A DNA stretch of 64,000 bases from assembly GCA_947489665.1 (NCBI GenBank), contig CANLEH010000001.1, forward strand, positions 778,501 to 842,500. Direction: 5' to 3'. Source of the DNA: an uncultured Roseicyclus sp. Lineage in GTDB: Bacteria > Pseudomonadota > Alphaproteobacteria > Rhodobacterales > Rhodobacteraceae. Below the pieces are notes generated by a model, which saw only the letters and a list, made by a program, of their open reading frames with translations, made no database searches and was not told the origin of the DNA. The translations under genes and the position numbers were made by a program. Below, in pieces: positions 9,109 to 17,751 of this stretch. Positions within the stretch are counted from its first letter, which is position 1; every line of letters begins with the position of its first letter.

Positions 9109-9916
9109 AACCAATCTGCCCGCTGTCCAGGCCCCTTCGCCGACCCAGTTCACCACCCTCACGGTTGTGGCAATCGTCCTTGCCGTGCTGTCCATCCTCT
9201 GGGGCTTAGTGGACTCGCGCCTGATCGAAGGCGTTCCGGTCTGGATGAAACCATTGAAGTTCGCGCTGAGTTTCGCGCTACTCTTCGGAACTCTGGCGTT
9301 GGTCGAAACCCGTCTGTCTGCCCGGGCCCGCGACGGCTGGACATTGCGGATCACCGGCTGGGTCATGGCGGCGGCATTTCTGTCCGAGATGGCCTACATG
9401 ATGTATCAGGCAGGCCGCGGAGAGGCATCGCACTTCAACCTGTCCACGCCCTTTACCGAGTTGATGTACACGACCGTCATGGCGGTAGGCGCGGTGGCCC
9501 TTGTCGTCGGGACGGCCGTCGTCGGCTGGGTCGTCAAGCGCGATCAGGCTGCATCCGTCAGCCCCGCAATGCGCGAAGCGATCTGGCTGGGCTTTCTGCT
9601 GACCTTCGTGCTTACGATGATCGTTGCAGGCTACATGAGCTCTGGAAGCACTCGCTTTGTCGGTGTGCACCCAAACGGCGCACCAACCTTACCGCTGCTG
9701 GGGTGGTCAGGTGTCACTGGTGACCTGCGCCCGGCACATTTTGCATCGTTACACGCAATGCAGGCGCTGCCGCTTCTGGCGCTTTGGCTGGGTCGTGGCG
9801 GAGAGGGGATCGGTGCCGTCCGAACCATTCGCATCGCCGCATTCTGCTATGCCTTACTGACCTTTGCCATCTTTGCACAAGCTCTGATGGGCCTGCCCCT
9901 GATCCCGCTTGGATAA
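9095..9916 (+). CDS. Conserved multi-pass membrane protein of unknown function
   Basis: The 273-aa product has about seven predicted membrane segments (VVAIVLAVLSILWGLV near the N-terminus, LFGTLALVETRL, TVMAVGAVALVVGTAVVGWV, LLTFVLTMIVAGYM and AFCYALLTFAIFAQALMGL). A polar loop with GVHPNGAPTLPLLGWSGVTG then RPAHFASLHAMQALPLLA contains two histidines beside a helix, which could be functional. I do not recognise a named family. It overlaps the ABA4-like gene by 14 bases and is probably co-transcribed with it. Confidence 0.75.
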   Translation: MSLLETNLPAVQAPSPTQFTTLTVVAIVLAVLSILWGLVDSRLIEGVPVWMKPLKFALSFALLFGTLALVETRLSARARDGWTLRITGWVMAAAFLSEMAYMMYQAGRGEASHFNLSTPFTELMYTTVMAVGAVALVVGTAVVGWVVKRDQAASVSPAMREAIWLGFLLTFVLTMIVAGYMSSGSTRFVGVHPNGAPTLPLLGWSGVTGDLRPAHFASLHAMQALPLLALWLGRGGEGIGAVRTIRIAAFCYALLTFAIFAQALMGLPLIPLG

Positions 9917-9980
9917 CGCTCCCTCTGGTCGCGCACTCGTGCGCGACCAGTTCCAACTCCACCTCGGAAAGGACGAAATT

Positions 9981-10227
9981 TTGCCTCTCAAGGCCTCACT
10001 TCTCGCACTCTGCATCGGTGTGCCGGCACCAACATTTGCCTTTGCAACAATGCCTGACGATGTGCTTGGCACATGGCAAACCGGGATAGGCGAACAGCCC
10101 GCTGCTGATGGCGGAACCGCATATCTGCAAGTTACAACGGTCTTCACCTAAATGGTCGTTCGCGGCACCTATGAAGGCGCCGTCATCTATCGTACCGAAG
10201 TCGCGTTTTCCAAAGATCCATCACACC
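9981..10227 (+). pseudogene. Small secreted protein, interrupted and truncated
   Basis: A TTG at 9981 follows an AAAGGACG ribosome site and begins a lipid-like leader (LPLKASLLALCIGVPAPTFA, then FA) and a mature start MPDDVLGTWQTGIG. A TAA at 10149-10151 interrupts the frame. Sensible coding resumes immediately in the same frame (MVVRGTYEGAVIYRTEVAFS) until it collides with the tail of the convergent ABC permease gene. Both the in-frame stop and the missing 3' end suggest decay. Family members are small periplasmic proteins of unknown role. Confidence 0.5.
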
Positions 10228-10998
10228 CTAATTCCCCGGTGTGCGCTCTGCCCATCCTGCAAAGATCCGCTCGAGGAACACGACGATGTAGAACAGGATG
10301 ATGCCGAGCGCCGCCATGGCGAACAAAACGGCGAACATCAGCGGGTAGTCAGCGCTGATACGCCCGCTGTCGAACAGGTCGCCAAGCCCGCGGCCATGGG
10401 GGCTTACGATCTCCATTAGGTTGGTGCCAATGAACGCCAGTGTGACCGCGACTTTGAGTGCGCCAAAAAATTCCGGCAGGGTTTTCGGCAGCGCGATTTT
10501 CCAGAAGATCGTGGTGTTTGTCGCGCCAAGTGACCGCAGAATGTCGCGGTATTCCGGCTCCAGCGTGCTGAGGCCGATTGATACAGACACGGCGATTGGG
10601 AAGAAGCTGATCATGAAGGCGATCAGGATGGTGTTGAAGTTGTGATCGCCCACAAACATGAGCGCAACAATCGGCACCACGGTTGCCTTGGGGATGGCGT
10701 TGAAGCCCACAAGGATCGGGTAAAGGCCTTCGCGGGCGAAGCGGGAGAAGCCCATGATCATGCCAAAGAGTGTGCCAACGATGACCGCGATGCAAAGGCC
10801 CACAACCGTGCGCCACAGGGTTTCCCAGGATTTTATCAGGAAAAGGTCCCAGAACTGGATGTAGCGTGGCACGAGGTCTGAGGGGGAGGCCATGCGGAAG
10901 TCCGGCAATTGGTTCCACCACACCGCGAATTCCCAAAGGGCGAGAAGGACCACTATGAAAATCGTCGGGGCGAAGAATTTGCGGAACGTATCGTTCAT
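10228..10998 (-). CDS. ABC transporter permease (SsuC/TauC-like)
   Basis: Inner-membrane permease of 256 aa with six hydrophobic segments of the BPD_transp_1 type. The EAA-like loop reads EYRDILRSLGATNTTIFWKI ALPKTLP, which contacts the ATPase. Length and layout match permeases of the nitrate/sulfonate/taurine/thiamine-precursor group. The ATG at 10998 overlaps the stop of the ATP-binding gene by 4 bases. It is the last gene of the three-gene importer operon. Substrate cannot be told from this subunit. Confidence 0.9.
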   Translation of the reverse strand: MNDTFRKFFAPTIFIVVLLALWEFAVWWNQLPDFRMASPSDLVPRYIQFWDLFLIKSWETLWRTVVGLCIAVIVGTLFGMIMGFSRFAREGLYPILVGFNAIPKATVVPIVALMFVGDHNFNTILIAFMISFFPIAVSVSIGLSTLEPEYRDILRSLGATNTTIFWKIALPKTLPEFFGALKVAVTLAFIGTNLMEIVSPHGRGLGDLFDSGRISADYPLMFAVLFAMAALGIILFYIVVFLERIFAGWAERTPGN

Positions 10999-11813
10999 AC
11001 CGCGCCCTCCTGCGGCCCATTCTCTTGCTCCTCGGGCACGCGGCCTTGGGCGACCTGAATTTGATGGCGGAGCGTTGCCAGCATCTCGGCCGCTTGCGGG
11101 GTGTAGAGATCTTCAAGCGTGCGCACACCGGGGATATCGACGTCCAGCACGTATTGGCTGCGCGCGGGTCTACCGGACATCACGACAACCTGGTCGGCAA
11201 GGAAAACGCTTTCGCGCAGGTCGTGGGTAATCAGGAGGCAGGTGAACGGCTCTGCCCGTCGCAGATCGTGCATGGTGCACCACAGGTCTTCGCGGGTGAA
11301 TGCATCCAACGCGCCGAAGGGCTCATCAAGAATGAGGACGTCAGGTTTGTGGATGATGGATCGGCAAAGCGAGGCGCGTTGGCGCATTCCGCCCGAAAGC
11401 TCGGAAGGTCGCTTGTTCTCAAACCCGGCCAAACCGACCAGATCAAGCAGCGACATCGCGCGGTCATGGGCCTGCGCTTTGGTCATCGGGGATTTGACGA
11501 TTTCGAGCGGCAGCATGATGTTTTGCAGGATCGTGCGCCACTCCAGCAAAACGGGGTTCTGAAAGGCCATGCCGACGGTGGGGCGCGGTGAGGTCACCTT
11601 CGCGCCATGCAACCATACGTCCCCGACATCGGGCTTCATCAGGCCGGATACCAATCGGGTCAGGGTGGATTTTCCGCAGCCCGATGGGCCCACGACGGCG
11701 CAGAAGGAGTTCTCTGGAACCTGCAAATCGAATGCGTCCAGCACAGGCAATGGCCCGGACTTGGTGCGGTACGCATGTGTCACCGCGTTCAATTCGATCA
11801 TGTTTTCAGACAT
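10995..11813 (-). CDS. ABC transporter ATP-binding protein (SsuB/TauB-like)
   Basis: Cytoplasmic ATPase of 272 aa. Walker A GPSGCGKSTL, Q-loop MAFQNPVLLEW, signature LSGGMRQRASLCRSI, Walker B VLILDEPFGALD and the switch histidine LLITHDLRESV are all intact. The ATG at 11813 is preceded by a purine-rich GGGGTGGG site. A later ATG at 11801 is possible, but the earlier one gives the usual length. It lies between the substrate-binding gene and the permease on the same strand. Confidence 0.9.
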   Translation of the reverse strand: MSENMIELNAVTHAYRTKSGPLPVLDAFDLQVPENSFCAVVGPSGCGKSTLTRLVSGLMKPDVGDVWLHGAKVTSPRPTVGMAFQNPVLLEWRTILQNIMLPLEIVKSPMTKAQAHDRAMSLLDLVGLAGFENKRPSELSGGMRQRASLCRSIIHKPDVLILDEPFGALDAFTREDLWCTMHDLRRAEPFTCLLITHDLRESVFLADQVVVMSGRPARSQYVLDVDIPGVRTLEDLYTPQAAEMLATLRHQIQVAQGRVPEEQENGPQEGAV

Positions 11814-11887
11814 GTCCCACCCCTTCGTCAAAACTTGGGGCCACCAAAACGGCAGCCCCAAGTCAGATCAATCCAATAGCACTTGGC

Positions 11888-12904
11888 CTATTGCGGCGCG
11901 ATCATCAAAACGTCGCCCTCGGGGAGGTATGCGTCCGTGAAATAGAGCGACGCATCTGGTTCAGCGGCGAACTCATAAGTCAGGCGCAACTGCTCAATGG
12001 CGTTGGCAAATCGGTCGGGGTCGATGCCGCCCATCCCGTTTTCCATCACATAGGGCGTCAGAATGTTGGCCTCGATCGCAAGCTCCAGACGGCGCTGTTC
12101 CAATTCTGCGTCACCTGCAGGGTTGCGTTCAATCACGGCGGCGGCCCCTGCGGCGGGGTCAGCGATGGCGGCGGCGGTGCCCTGTGCCACAGCTGTCAGG
12201 AAGGCCGTGACGACCTCCGGGTTCTCAGCGGCGAAGTCCGTGTTCACGATGATTGCATTGCCGTACAACTCCACCCCGTGATCCGCGAACAGGATCGTGG
12301 TGATGTCGTCCTCGGGAATGCCGAGGCGCGCAAGCGACAAGTAGGACGAAAAGTTGAAGCCCGTCACGCTGTCGACAGCGCCTTCTGCCAGCATCGGCTC
12401 ACGCGTTGGGAAGCCAACAGGCTCCACCGTGATGGTCGACACATCGATATCGTTGATCTCGGCCAGAATGGGGAACTGCGCCCATGCGCCATCGGGCGGC
12501 GGTGCGCCCAAGATGGATCCTTCAAGGTCGTCGATGCCGGAAATGCCTTGGGACACGCGCCCGACAATAGAGAATGGAGGGACGTCATAGACCATCATCA
12601 CAGCCGTGACAGGCGCGCCTGGATTGGCATCCAGGAACCGGATAAGTGAGTTGATGTCAGCAAAGCCAATCGGGAAAGCACCGGAGGCGACCTTGGGCAG
12701 AGCGTCGAGCGAGCCCTGGCCCGCAGTCACTTCGACCGCGAGGCCAGCATCTGCAAAATAGCCATTGTCTATCGCCAGGAAATAAGGGGCGGAGGGGCCT
12801 TCAAAGCGCCAGTCGAGCGCGAAGTTGATCTCTGTTTCCTGGGCAGCCAGAGGCGTTGCGACAAGCATTGCGCCAGCCAGCAGAGGCAGCATACGGGTGA
12901 ACAC
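11888..12904 (-). CDS. ABC transporter substrate-binding protein, NMT1/SsuA-like
   Basis: Periplasmic binding protein of 338 aa. A cleavable signal peptide (MLPLLAGAMLVATPLAAQ) precedes INFALDWRFEGPSAPYFLAI and DNGYFADAGLAVEVTAGQGS, the NMT1/THI5-like opening found in binding proteins for sulfonates, nitrate and pyrimidine or thiamine precursors. The start is GTG at 12904, with AAGGAG nine bases upstream; an internal ATG would shorten the leader. It is the first gene of the importer operon. Candidate substrates are aromatic or sulfonated small molecules; no neighbour decides between them. Confidence 0.88.
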   Translation of the reverse strand: MFTRMLPLLAGAMLVATPLAAQETEINFALDWRFEGPSAPYFLAIDNGYFADAGLAVEVTAGQGSLDALPKVASGAFPIGFADINSLIRFLDANPGAPVTAVMMVYDVPPFSIVGRVSQGISGIDDLEGSILGAPPPDGAWAQFPILAEINDIDVSTITVEPVGFPTREPMLAEGAVDSVTGFNFSSYLSLARLGIPEDDITTILFADHGVELYGNAIIVNTDFAAENPEVVTAFLTAVAQGTAAAIADPAAGAAAVIERNPAGDAELEQRRLELAIEANILTPYVMENGMGGIDPDRFANAIEQLRLTYEFAAEPDASLYFTDAYLPEGDVLMIAPQ

Positions 12905-13641
12905 GGGTAACTCTCCTTGTATTTAAGGCCGCACAACGGCCAGTGGAAAACCGTGTGCAGCGGCCATCGCGAGCGTCAATGTGCAACTGACACTGCGATA
13001 TCCCCCCTTCTGGATTTGCTTCAAAAGCGGGCGCGTTGATTAAATACTGTGCAGAACTAAATTCAAGTCATCGTGAGAAGCGCCGCGACAACGATGGCAA
13101 TGAATGTGCAATAACCCACGTTGATGGCATTGGTCGGCAAGGGCTCAGAGCTTCCATGGGATGCAAAGCAGAAAATGGGTCGGCCGCATGGGCAAGCGCG
13201 AAAAGGACCAGCAAACTAGCACCTTAGGTAGCTCGTCTCACGCTGCCTTGCTGCATCGTCAAAGCAGGCGTTGGTAGATCACGCTGCGTTTTGGGGCGCG
13301 TCCGACTTGCCCTGCTGGACTTTGCGCATTTCCTGCCGCCGGGCTGAAAGCCCGATGCTTGGCTAGCCGAGGCAATGGCTCCGTCAATTGTCGCAACTGT
13401 TCGCTTCAAACTCACCGCCGTGGGTTGGCCGTGTTTATCCTAGACGGCCCAGAAACCGAAGCGCGCGAGGTTTCTTGATAGATCGCTTTGGGCCGCATCG
13501 AAAATCGATGCAGGGGCTGCAGAAAACACCGTTCACAGGTCCATTGCATCTACGAAACGATATTTTGCCCATGCGCGCTTTTCTCATGCTAGCCTTTTCA
13601 CGAACCCGCCAAAGCCATTCAGTCGTTTTCGGAGATGTATC
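12905..13641. other. 737-base intergenic stretch without a recognised gene
   Basis: Several short open frames (60-90 codons) exist on both strands, but none has a ribosome site plus a recognisable protein. The minus strand near 13300-13360 reads RRQEMRKVQQGKSDAPQNAA before a stop, which looks like a protein C-terminus and may be a remnant. The last 100 bases carry the promoter region of the lytic transglycosylase gene. Confidence 0.5.
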
Positions 13642-14463
13642 GTGCAAGCAAGCCTAACCTGTGCCTTTCGCCGCGCCACACTGATCTGTTTTCTGCTCGC
13701 TGCACCCGTGGCGTCCATGGGTGCTACGTGCGGCAATGACGCTTCAGGATTCTCACGTTGGCAGCAGGAATTCGCGGCGGAGGCCGCCGCCGCAGGTATC
13801 GGTCCGGCCGGGTTGCAAGCCCTGGCTGGCACAACTTACGCCACACGCACGATCTCGGCAGACCGCAACCAGCGCTCCTTCAGTTATTCCCTTGAAGAGT
13901 TCATGCGCGTTCGTGGTGCCGATACGATTGTGCGGCAAGGCCGACAGCGGATCGCTGCAAACCCTGCATTCTACGATTCGCTCGAGCGGGCCTACGGCGT
14001 GCCCGCTGCCGTGATTGTCGCCATTCACGGAATGGAAACCGGGTTTGGCAACTTCATGGGCGATGCAAACGTCCTGTCGGCCATTGCAACGCTAGCCTAT
14101 GACTGCCGCCGCTCGGCCTTTTTCAGCGAACATGCGTTGGCCGCGCTTACGCTCGTGGATCGCGGTGTCATAAGCCCCAGTGCAGTCGGAGCGATGCATG
14201 GTGAACTGGGACATACGCAATTCTTGCCAGGCAATGTTCTCCGCTACGGCGTAGATGGCAATGGCGATGGGCGCATAGACCTGAACAATCTGACGGATGC
14301 CCTGGCTTCGACCGCGAATTTTCTGCGCCAGAATGGCTGGCGGCCGGGTCAAGGGTATCAGGAAGGCCAGCGCAACTTTGCAGCAATCGAAGCATGGAAT
14401 GCGGCGCCGGTCTATCAGCGCGCCATCGCGATCATGGCAAACCAGATTGAGGTCCAGTCCTAG
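13642..14463 (+). CDS. Lytic murein transglycosylase (SLT_2/MltB-like)
   Basis: Periplasmic peptidoglycan-cleaving enzyme of 273 aa. The signal peptide is ATLICFLLAAPVASMGA. The SLT_2 domain shows the catalytic glutamate in IHGMETGFGNFMGD, then GELGHTQFLPGNVLRYGVDG and NGDGRIDLNNLTDALASTAN, with an EF-hand-like loop as in MltB. The start is GTG at 13642, with GGAG eight bases upstream. No peptidoglycan-binding domain follows, so this is the short single-domain form. It stands alone between the importer operon and the antiporter operon. Confidence 0.92.
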   Translation: MQASLTCAFRRATLICFLLAAPVASMGATCGNDASGFSRWQQEFAAEAAAAGIGPAGLQALAGTTYATRTISADRNQRSFSYSLEEFMRVRGADTIVRQGRQRIAANPAFYDSLERAYGVPAAVIVAIHGMETGFGNFMGDANVLSAIATLAYDCRRSAFFSEHALAALTLVDRGVISPSAVGAMHGELGHTQFLPGNVLRYGVDGNGDGRIDLNNLTDALASTANFLRQNGWRPGQGYQEGQRNFAAIEAWNAAPVYQRAIAIMANQIEVQS

Positions 14464-14635
14464 CCATGGGCCTGACATGAAGGGGGCAGTGCGTCGACCA
14501 CTTTCGGCCCAAAGCCGACGTTGAGGCTCTTCCATGGGTCGCCTATCAGGCTCCACCATGCCGCTGTTCGAGAAGGGTGCAGCAATCATGGTCGTTACGG
14601 GACAGCAATTTGGAGCACACAGTTCGCGACGATCG

Positions 14636-15010
14636 CTACCGATCAGAATCCGAGTTAGGTGGATCATCGTAGACTGACCACCCGAAATCTCCATCGCTCG
14701 AAGGCAGGTCTTCCTCGCGCGTGTTTCTTGCCAAATAGGCTTTAGCGATGAAGTTCGCCGTAATCGGTGCAGTTAGAAAGAGAAACAAAGAGATCAGCAA
14801 CTCATGAACAGAGATGTGTCCGGTCTCCATGTAGAAGAAGATCATGGACGCAATAAGGACCCCGCCAACGCCTAAGGTCGTGGCCTTGGTCGGGGCGTGC
14901 AGGCGTTGCAGCGTGTCTTTGAGTTTCACCAACCCATATGAACCGACTAAGCCAAAAAGCCCGCTGACAATGAGGGCGATTGAGATGAGGAGTTCTGCGG
15001 CAAGGCTCAT
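14636..15010 (-). CDS. phaG: Pha/Mrp cation:proton antiporter subunit G
   Basis: Small membrane subunit of 124 aa with three hydrophobic segments and the MnhG signature GLVKLKDTLQRLHAPTKATT followed by LISLFLFLTAPITANFIAKA. The acidic C-terminal tail (EEDLPSSDGDFGW) is longer than in many homologues. It is the last gene of the operon, 10 bases after subunit F. Subunit G is needed for assembly of the multi-subunit Na+(K+)/H+ antiporter. Confidence 0.93.
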   Translation of the reverse strand: MSLAAELLISIALIVSGLFGLVGSYGLVKLKDTLQRLHAPTKATTLGVGGVLIASMIFFYMETGHISVHELLISLFLFLTAPITANFIAKAYLARNTREEDLPSSDGDFGWSVYDDPPNSDSDR

Positions 15011-15020
15011 GCGTTCATCC

Positions 15021-15290
15021 TCACTCGATAATGTCGCCGCGCAGCAGAAAGCGGCAATAAGCGACGGTTGAAACGAACCCGACCATGGCGATCAGCATTG
15101 CAGCCTCGAAGTAGATCGCCGTGCCCCGCCACACGCCGTAAAGCACCAACAGGGCGATCACGTTGATCACCATGGTGTCCAGCGCCAGGATACGGTCGGC
15201 GTCGTCTGGTCCCACGGCCATGCGCCAAAGGTCCAGGATCAGGGCGATGCCATAGCAGCCTGCCGCGAAGAAAAGCGCGTATTCGATCAT
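15021..15290 (-). CDS. phaF: Pha/Mrp antiporter subunit F
   Basis: Membrane protein of 89 aa with three helices and the MnhF signature RMAVGPDDADRILALDTMVI. Size is exactly as expected. Its ATG at 15290 overlaps the end of subunit E by 4 bases, so translation is coupled. Confidence 0.93.
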   Translation of the reverse strand: MIEYALFFAAGCYGIALILDLWRMAVGPDDADRILALDTMVINVIALLVLYGVWRGTAIYFEAAMLIAMVGFVSTVAYCRFLLRGDIIE

Positions 15291-15778
15291 GGGAAAATCT
15301 CCAAAAGACGGCGCTCGTACCGGGTCTTGATCTCGTCACGGATCGCATTGGGATCATCGGTATGCAGGCAGTGCACAAGGATGGCGCGGCCATCGGCCGC
15401 CAGCGTCGCCGAGACCGTCCCGGGGGTCATCGTGATGGTGCCCGCAAGGACAGTGATCGCCTCAGCCGAGGTGAGTTCAAGCGGGATCGGGATCCATTGC
15501 GAATTGATCGTGGTCTCGCGCTTGAACAAGATGATTGCGGCGACCTGGACGTTGGCCACGATGATATCCCAAAGCACGACCAAAACGTATTCCACCGCCT
15601 TTAGAGGCCGGGCAAGGGTCGGGCGGTCCGGCCAATAGGCTGCCGTCAGCATCGGGATGATAAGCCCGAAGCTGGTGCCCAGGATCAAATTGCCCAGAGT
15701 GAACGTGTTCACGAGGCCGAGCCAAACAAGGATCAGCATCAGGCTGAGCAAGGGATGCGGGACGAGACGTCTTACCAT
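15287..15778 (-). CDS. phaE: Pha/Mrp antiporter subunit E
   Basis: The 163-aa product is of the MnhE family. Two or three N-terminal membrane helices are followed by a cytoplasmic domain with ITVLAGTITMTPGTVSATLA, the family hallmark (TLTPGT), then the conserved VHCLHTDDP. It lies two bases after subunit D. Confidence 0.93.
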   Translation of the reverse strand: MVRRLVPHPLLSLMLILVWLGLVNTFTLGNLILGTSFGLIIPMLTAAYWPDRPTLARPLKAVEYVLVVLWDIIVANVQVAAIILFKRETTINSQWIPIPLELTSAEAITVLAGTITMTPGTVSATLAADGRAILVHCLHTDDPNAIRDEIKTRYERRLLEIFP

Positions 15779-15780
15779 GG

Positions 15781-17394
15781 TTAGTGCTCCTCCTCGGCGT
15801 CGTCCTCATGAAGGTCGTCACTGCCATAACCGGCCGTGTCCGCGACATCTTCAGGTTCAGGTGGGGTCAGGACAGCGTCGACGTAACCCGCACGGTCAAA
15901 CAATTGCTCAGACGTCCCTTCCAGGTAGGCAGTGACGGGCCCCGCGAAAGCCGCGAGTGCCGCCAGCCCGGCCAACGCAACCATGGCTGGGGCAACTTGT
16001 CCCGCCGTTGCGGGCGCCTGGGCGTCAGCTTTGTCTGCCTCTGGGTCCGCCTCAGCGTCCGCCGGACCGGCCATTGCCGTGGATTTCCAGAACAGAATAC
16101 TGCCCGCCCGCGCGAAGCCCACAATGGTCAGTAACGACCCGACCAGGATCGCGGACCAGGCCCATCCGATCACTTCCGGCTCCCTCAGGGCGTCGAGGAC
16201 CAGCAGTTTGCCGAGGAATCCACTGAGCGGCGGCATACCTGCCATGGCGATGGCGGCGGCAAAGAACAGCGCCGCGAAGAGGCCGTTTTGAACCGTGGGC
16301 GGCTCTGGCCGCAGGGCATCTGTCGCGCGGCGAGTGACGACCAGATCAGCCACCAGGAACAGACAAGCCGCCGCGAAGGTCGAATGGACCATGTAGTAAA
16401 GCGCCGCCAGCGTTGCGGTTTGCGAGAAGACCGCAACCGCCACCAGCAGGGTTCCCATGGAGCCCACAACGGAAAACGCGATCAAAGGCATCAGACGGCG
16501 CGCGCCCAAAACGCCAATCGCGCCCACCGCAATCGTCACGATGGCCGCTGGGAACAGCCACGTCGCGGCCAGATCTTCGGTCGCGGAGATGCCCGGCCCG
16601 AAGGCAGTCGTGTGGATTCGCAGGATCGCGTAGGCGCCCACTTTGGTCATGATCGCGAAGAGCGCCGCAACCGGCGCGGGCGCATTGGCGTAGGTGGCAG
16701 GCAGCCAGAATTGTACCGGGAAGAGCGCCGCTTTCACCGCAAAGACGATCAACAGTAAGATGACTGCCACGCGGACGAGGGCGGCCTCCTCCGCCGGGAT
16801 CTCAGCAATGCGCACGGCCAGATCGGCGATATTGAGCGTCCCGGTCGAGGCGTAAAGCGTGCCCAAGGCAAACAGGAACAGGGTCGATCCGGCCAGGTTC
16901 ATGACCACATATTGCAGGCCCGCCCGCATCCGCGCCTTCCCGCCGGAATGGATCATCAGGCCGTAGGAGGCGATCAGCAGGACCTCAAAGAACACAAACA
17001 GGTTGAAGATGTCGCCGGTCAAAAACGCGCCGCAAATGCCCATGAGCTGGAACTGGAACAAGGCATGGAAATGCCGCCCCCGCGCGTCCCAACCGGTCGT
17101 GATCGCGTGGATCAGGACCACCATCGCGAGCGCCGAGGTTAATAGCACCATAAGGGCCGACAGCCGGTCGAGCACGAGGACAATGCCGAACGGCGCAGGC
17201 CAGTCCCCAAGCCTGTAGACATGGGTTGTGCCATCCGACGCCATGGTTGCAAGACCCAGAGCAATCGCCAACAAAATAGCCGTGCCCGCGACCGAGGCCG
17301 TACGCGCCAGGGTGATGTCGTGCCGCAACGCGAAGGCGATCAGCGGCGCCAGCATGGCGGGCAGGACGACGGGAATGATGATCCAATGCATCAT
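15781..17394 (-). CDS. phaD: Pha/Mrp antiporter subunit D (NuoN/NuoL-like)
   Basis: A 537-aa proton-translocating subunit related to complex I NuoL/M/N, with about 14 membrane helices. The family glutamate is in FNLFVFFEVLLIASYGLM and the helix-break lysine region in VKAALFPVQFWLPATYANAP. An acidic C-terminal tail (SDDLHEDDAEEEH) extends beyond the last helix. The ATG at 17394 overlaps the end of subunit C. Confidence 0.93.
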   Translation of the reverse strand: MMHWIIIPVVLPAMLAPLIAFALRHDITLARTASVAGTAILLAIALGLATMASDGTTHVYRLGDWPAPFGIVLVLDRLSALMVLLTSALAMVVLIHAITTGWDARGRHFHALFQFQLMGICGAFLTGDIFNLFVFFEVLLIASYGLMIHSGGKARMRAGLQYVVMNLAGSTLFLFALGTLYASTGTLNIADLAVRIAEIPAEEAALVRVAVILLLIVFAVKAALFPVQFWLPATYANAPAPVAALFAIMTKVGAYAILRIHTTAFGPGISATEDLAATWLFPAAIVTIAVGAIGVLGARRLMPLIAFSVVGSMGTLLVAVAVFSQTATLAALYYMVHSTFAAACLFLVADLVVTRRATDALRPEPPTVQNGLFAALFFAAAIAMAGMPPLSGFLGKLLVLDALREPEVIGWAWSAILVGSLLTIVGFARAGSILFWKSTAMAGPADAEADPEADKADAQAPATAGQVAPAMVALAGLAALAAFAGPVTAYLEGTSEQLFDRAGYVDAVLTPPEPEDVADTAGYGSDDLHEDDAEEEH

Positions 17395-17750
17395 GCGGCC
17401 CCCTCATCCTGGGGGTCGTCATCATCCGGCTCGATGTCGATCTGGTCGCTGTCCGATTCCAGATATGCGCCAAGCCCGATCATCACCAGAACCGCCGTCA
17501 TCCCGAAGGAAATCACGATGGCCGTCAGCACCAGCGCTTGCGGCAGCGGGTCCGTGTAGCTCGCCTCGCCATAGCGCGACAGGATGGGCGATTGGTCAAT
17601 GGCGAGCCGCCCGCTCGCGAAAAGGAACACGTTTACCGCATAGGACAGCAGCGCCAACCCAAGGATCACCGGGAACGTCCTGAGCCGCAGCAGCAAATAG
17701 ATCCCACCTGCCGTCAGAACGCCGATACTGCTTGAAACGATCAACTCCAT
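17391..17750 (-). CDS. phaC: Pha/Mrp antiporter subunit C (NuoK-like)
   Basis: Three-helix membrane subunit of 119 aa, related to NuoK. Landmarks are SSIGVLTAGGIYLLLRLRTF, FPVILGLALLSYAVNVFLFA and QALVLTAIVISFGMTAVLVM. The acidic tail (DPQDEGAA) overlaps the start of subunit D. The gene begins one base after the stop of the fused A/B subunit. The symbol here means the antiporter subunit, not polyhydroxyalkanoate synthase. Confidence 0.93.
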   Translation of the reverse strand: MELIVSSSIGVLTAGGIYLLLRLRTFPVILGLALLSYAVNVFLFASGRLAIDQSPILSRYGEASYTDPLPQALVLTAIVISFGMTAVLVMIGLGAYLESDSDQIDIEPDDDDPQDEGAA

Positions 17751-17751
17751 C

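Noticed and set aside
13388-13657. An 89-codon open frame before the lytic transglycosylase
   Set aside because: It overlaps the next gene's start and has no recognisable sequence; treated as non-coding.
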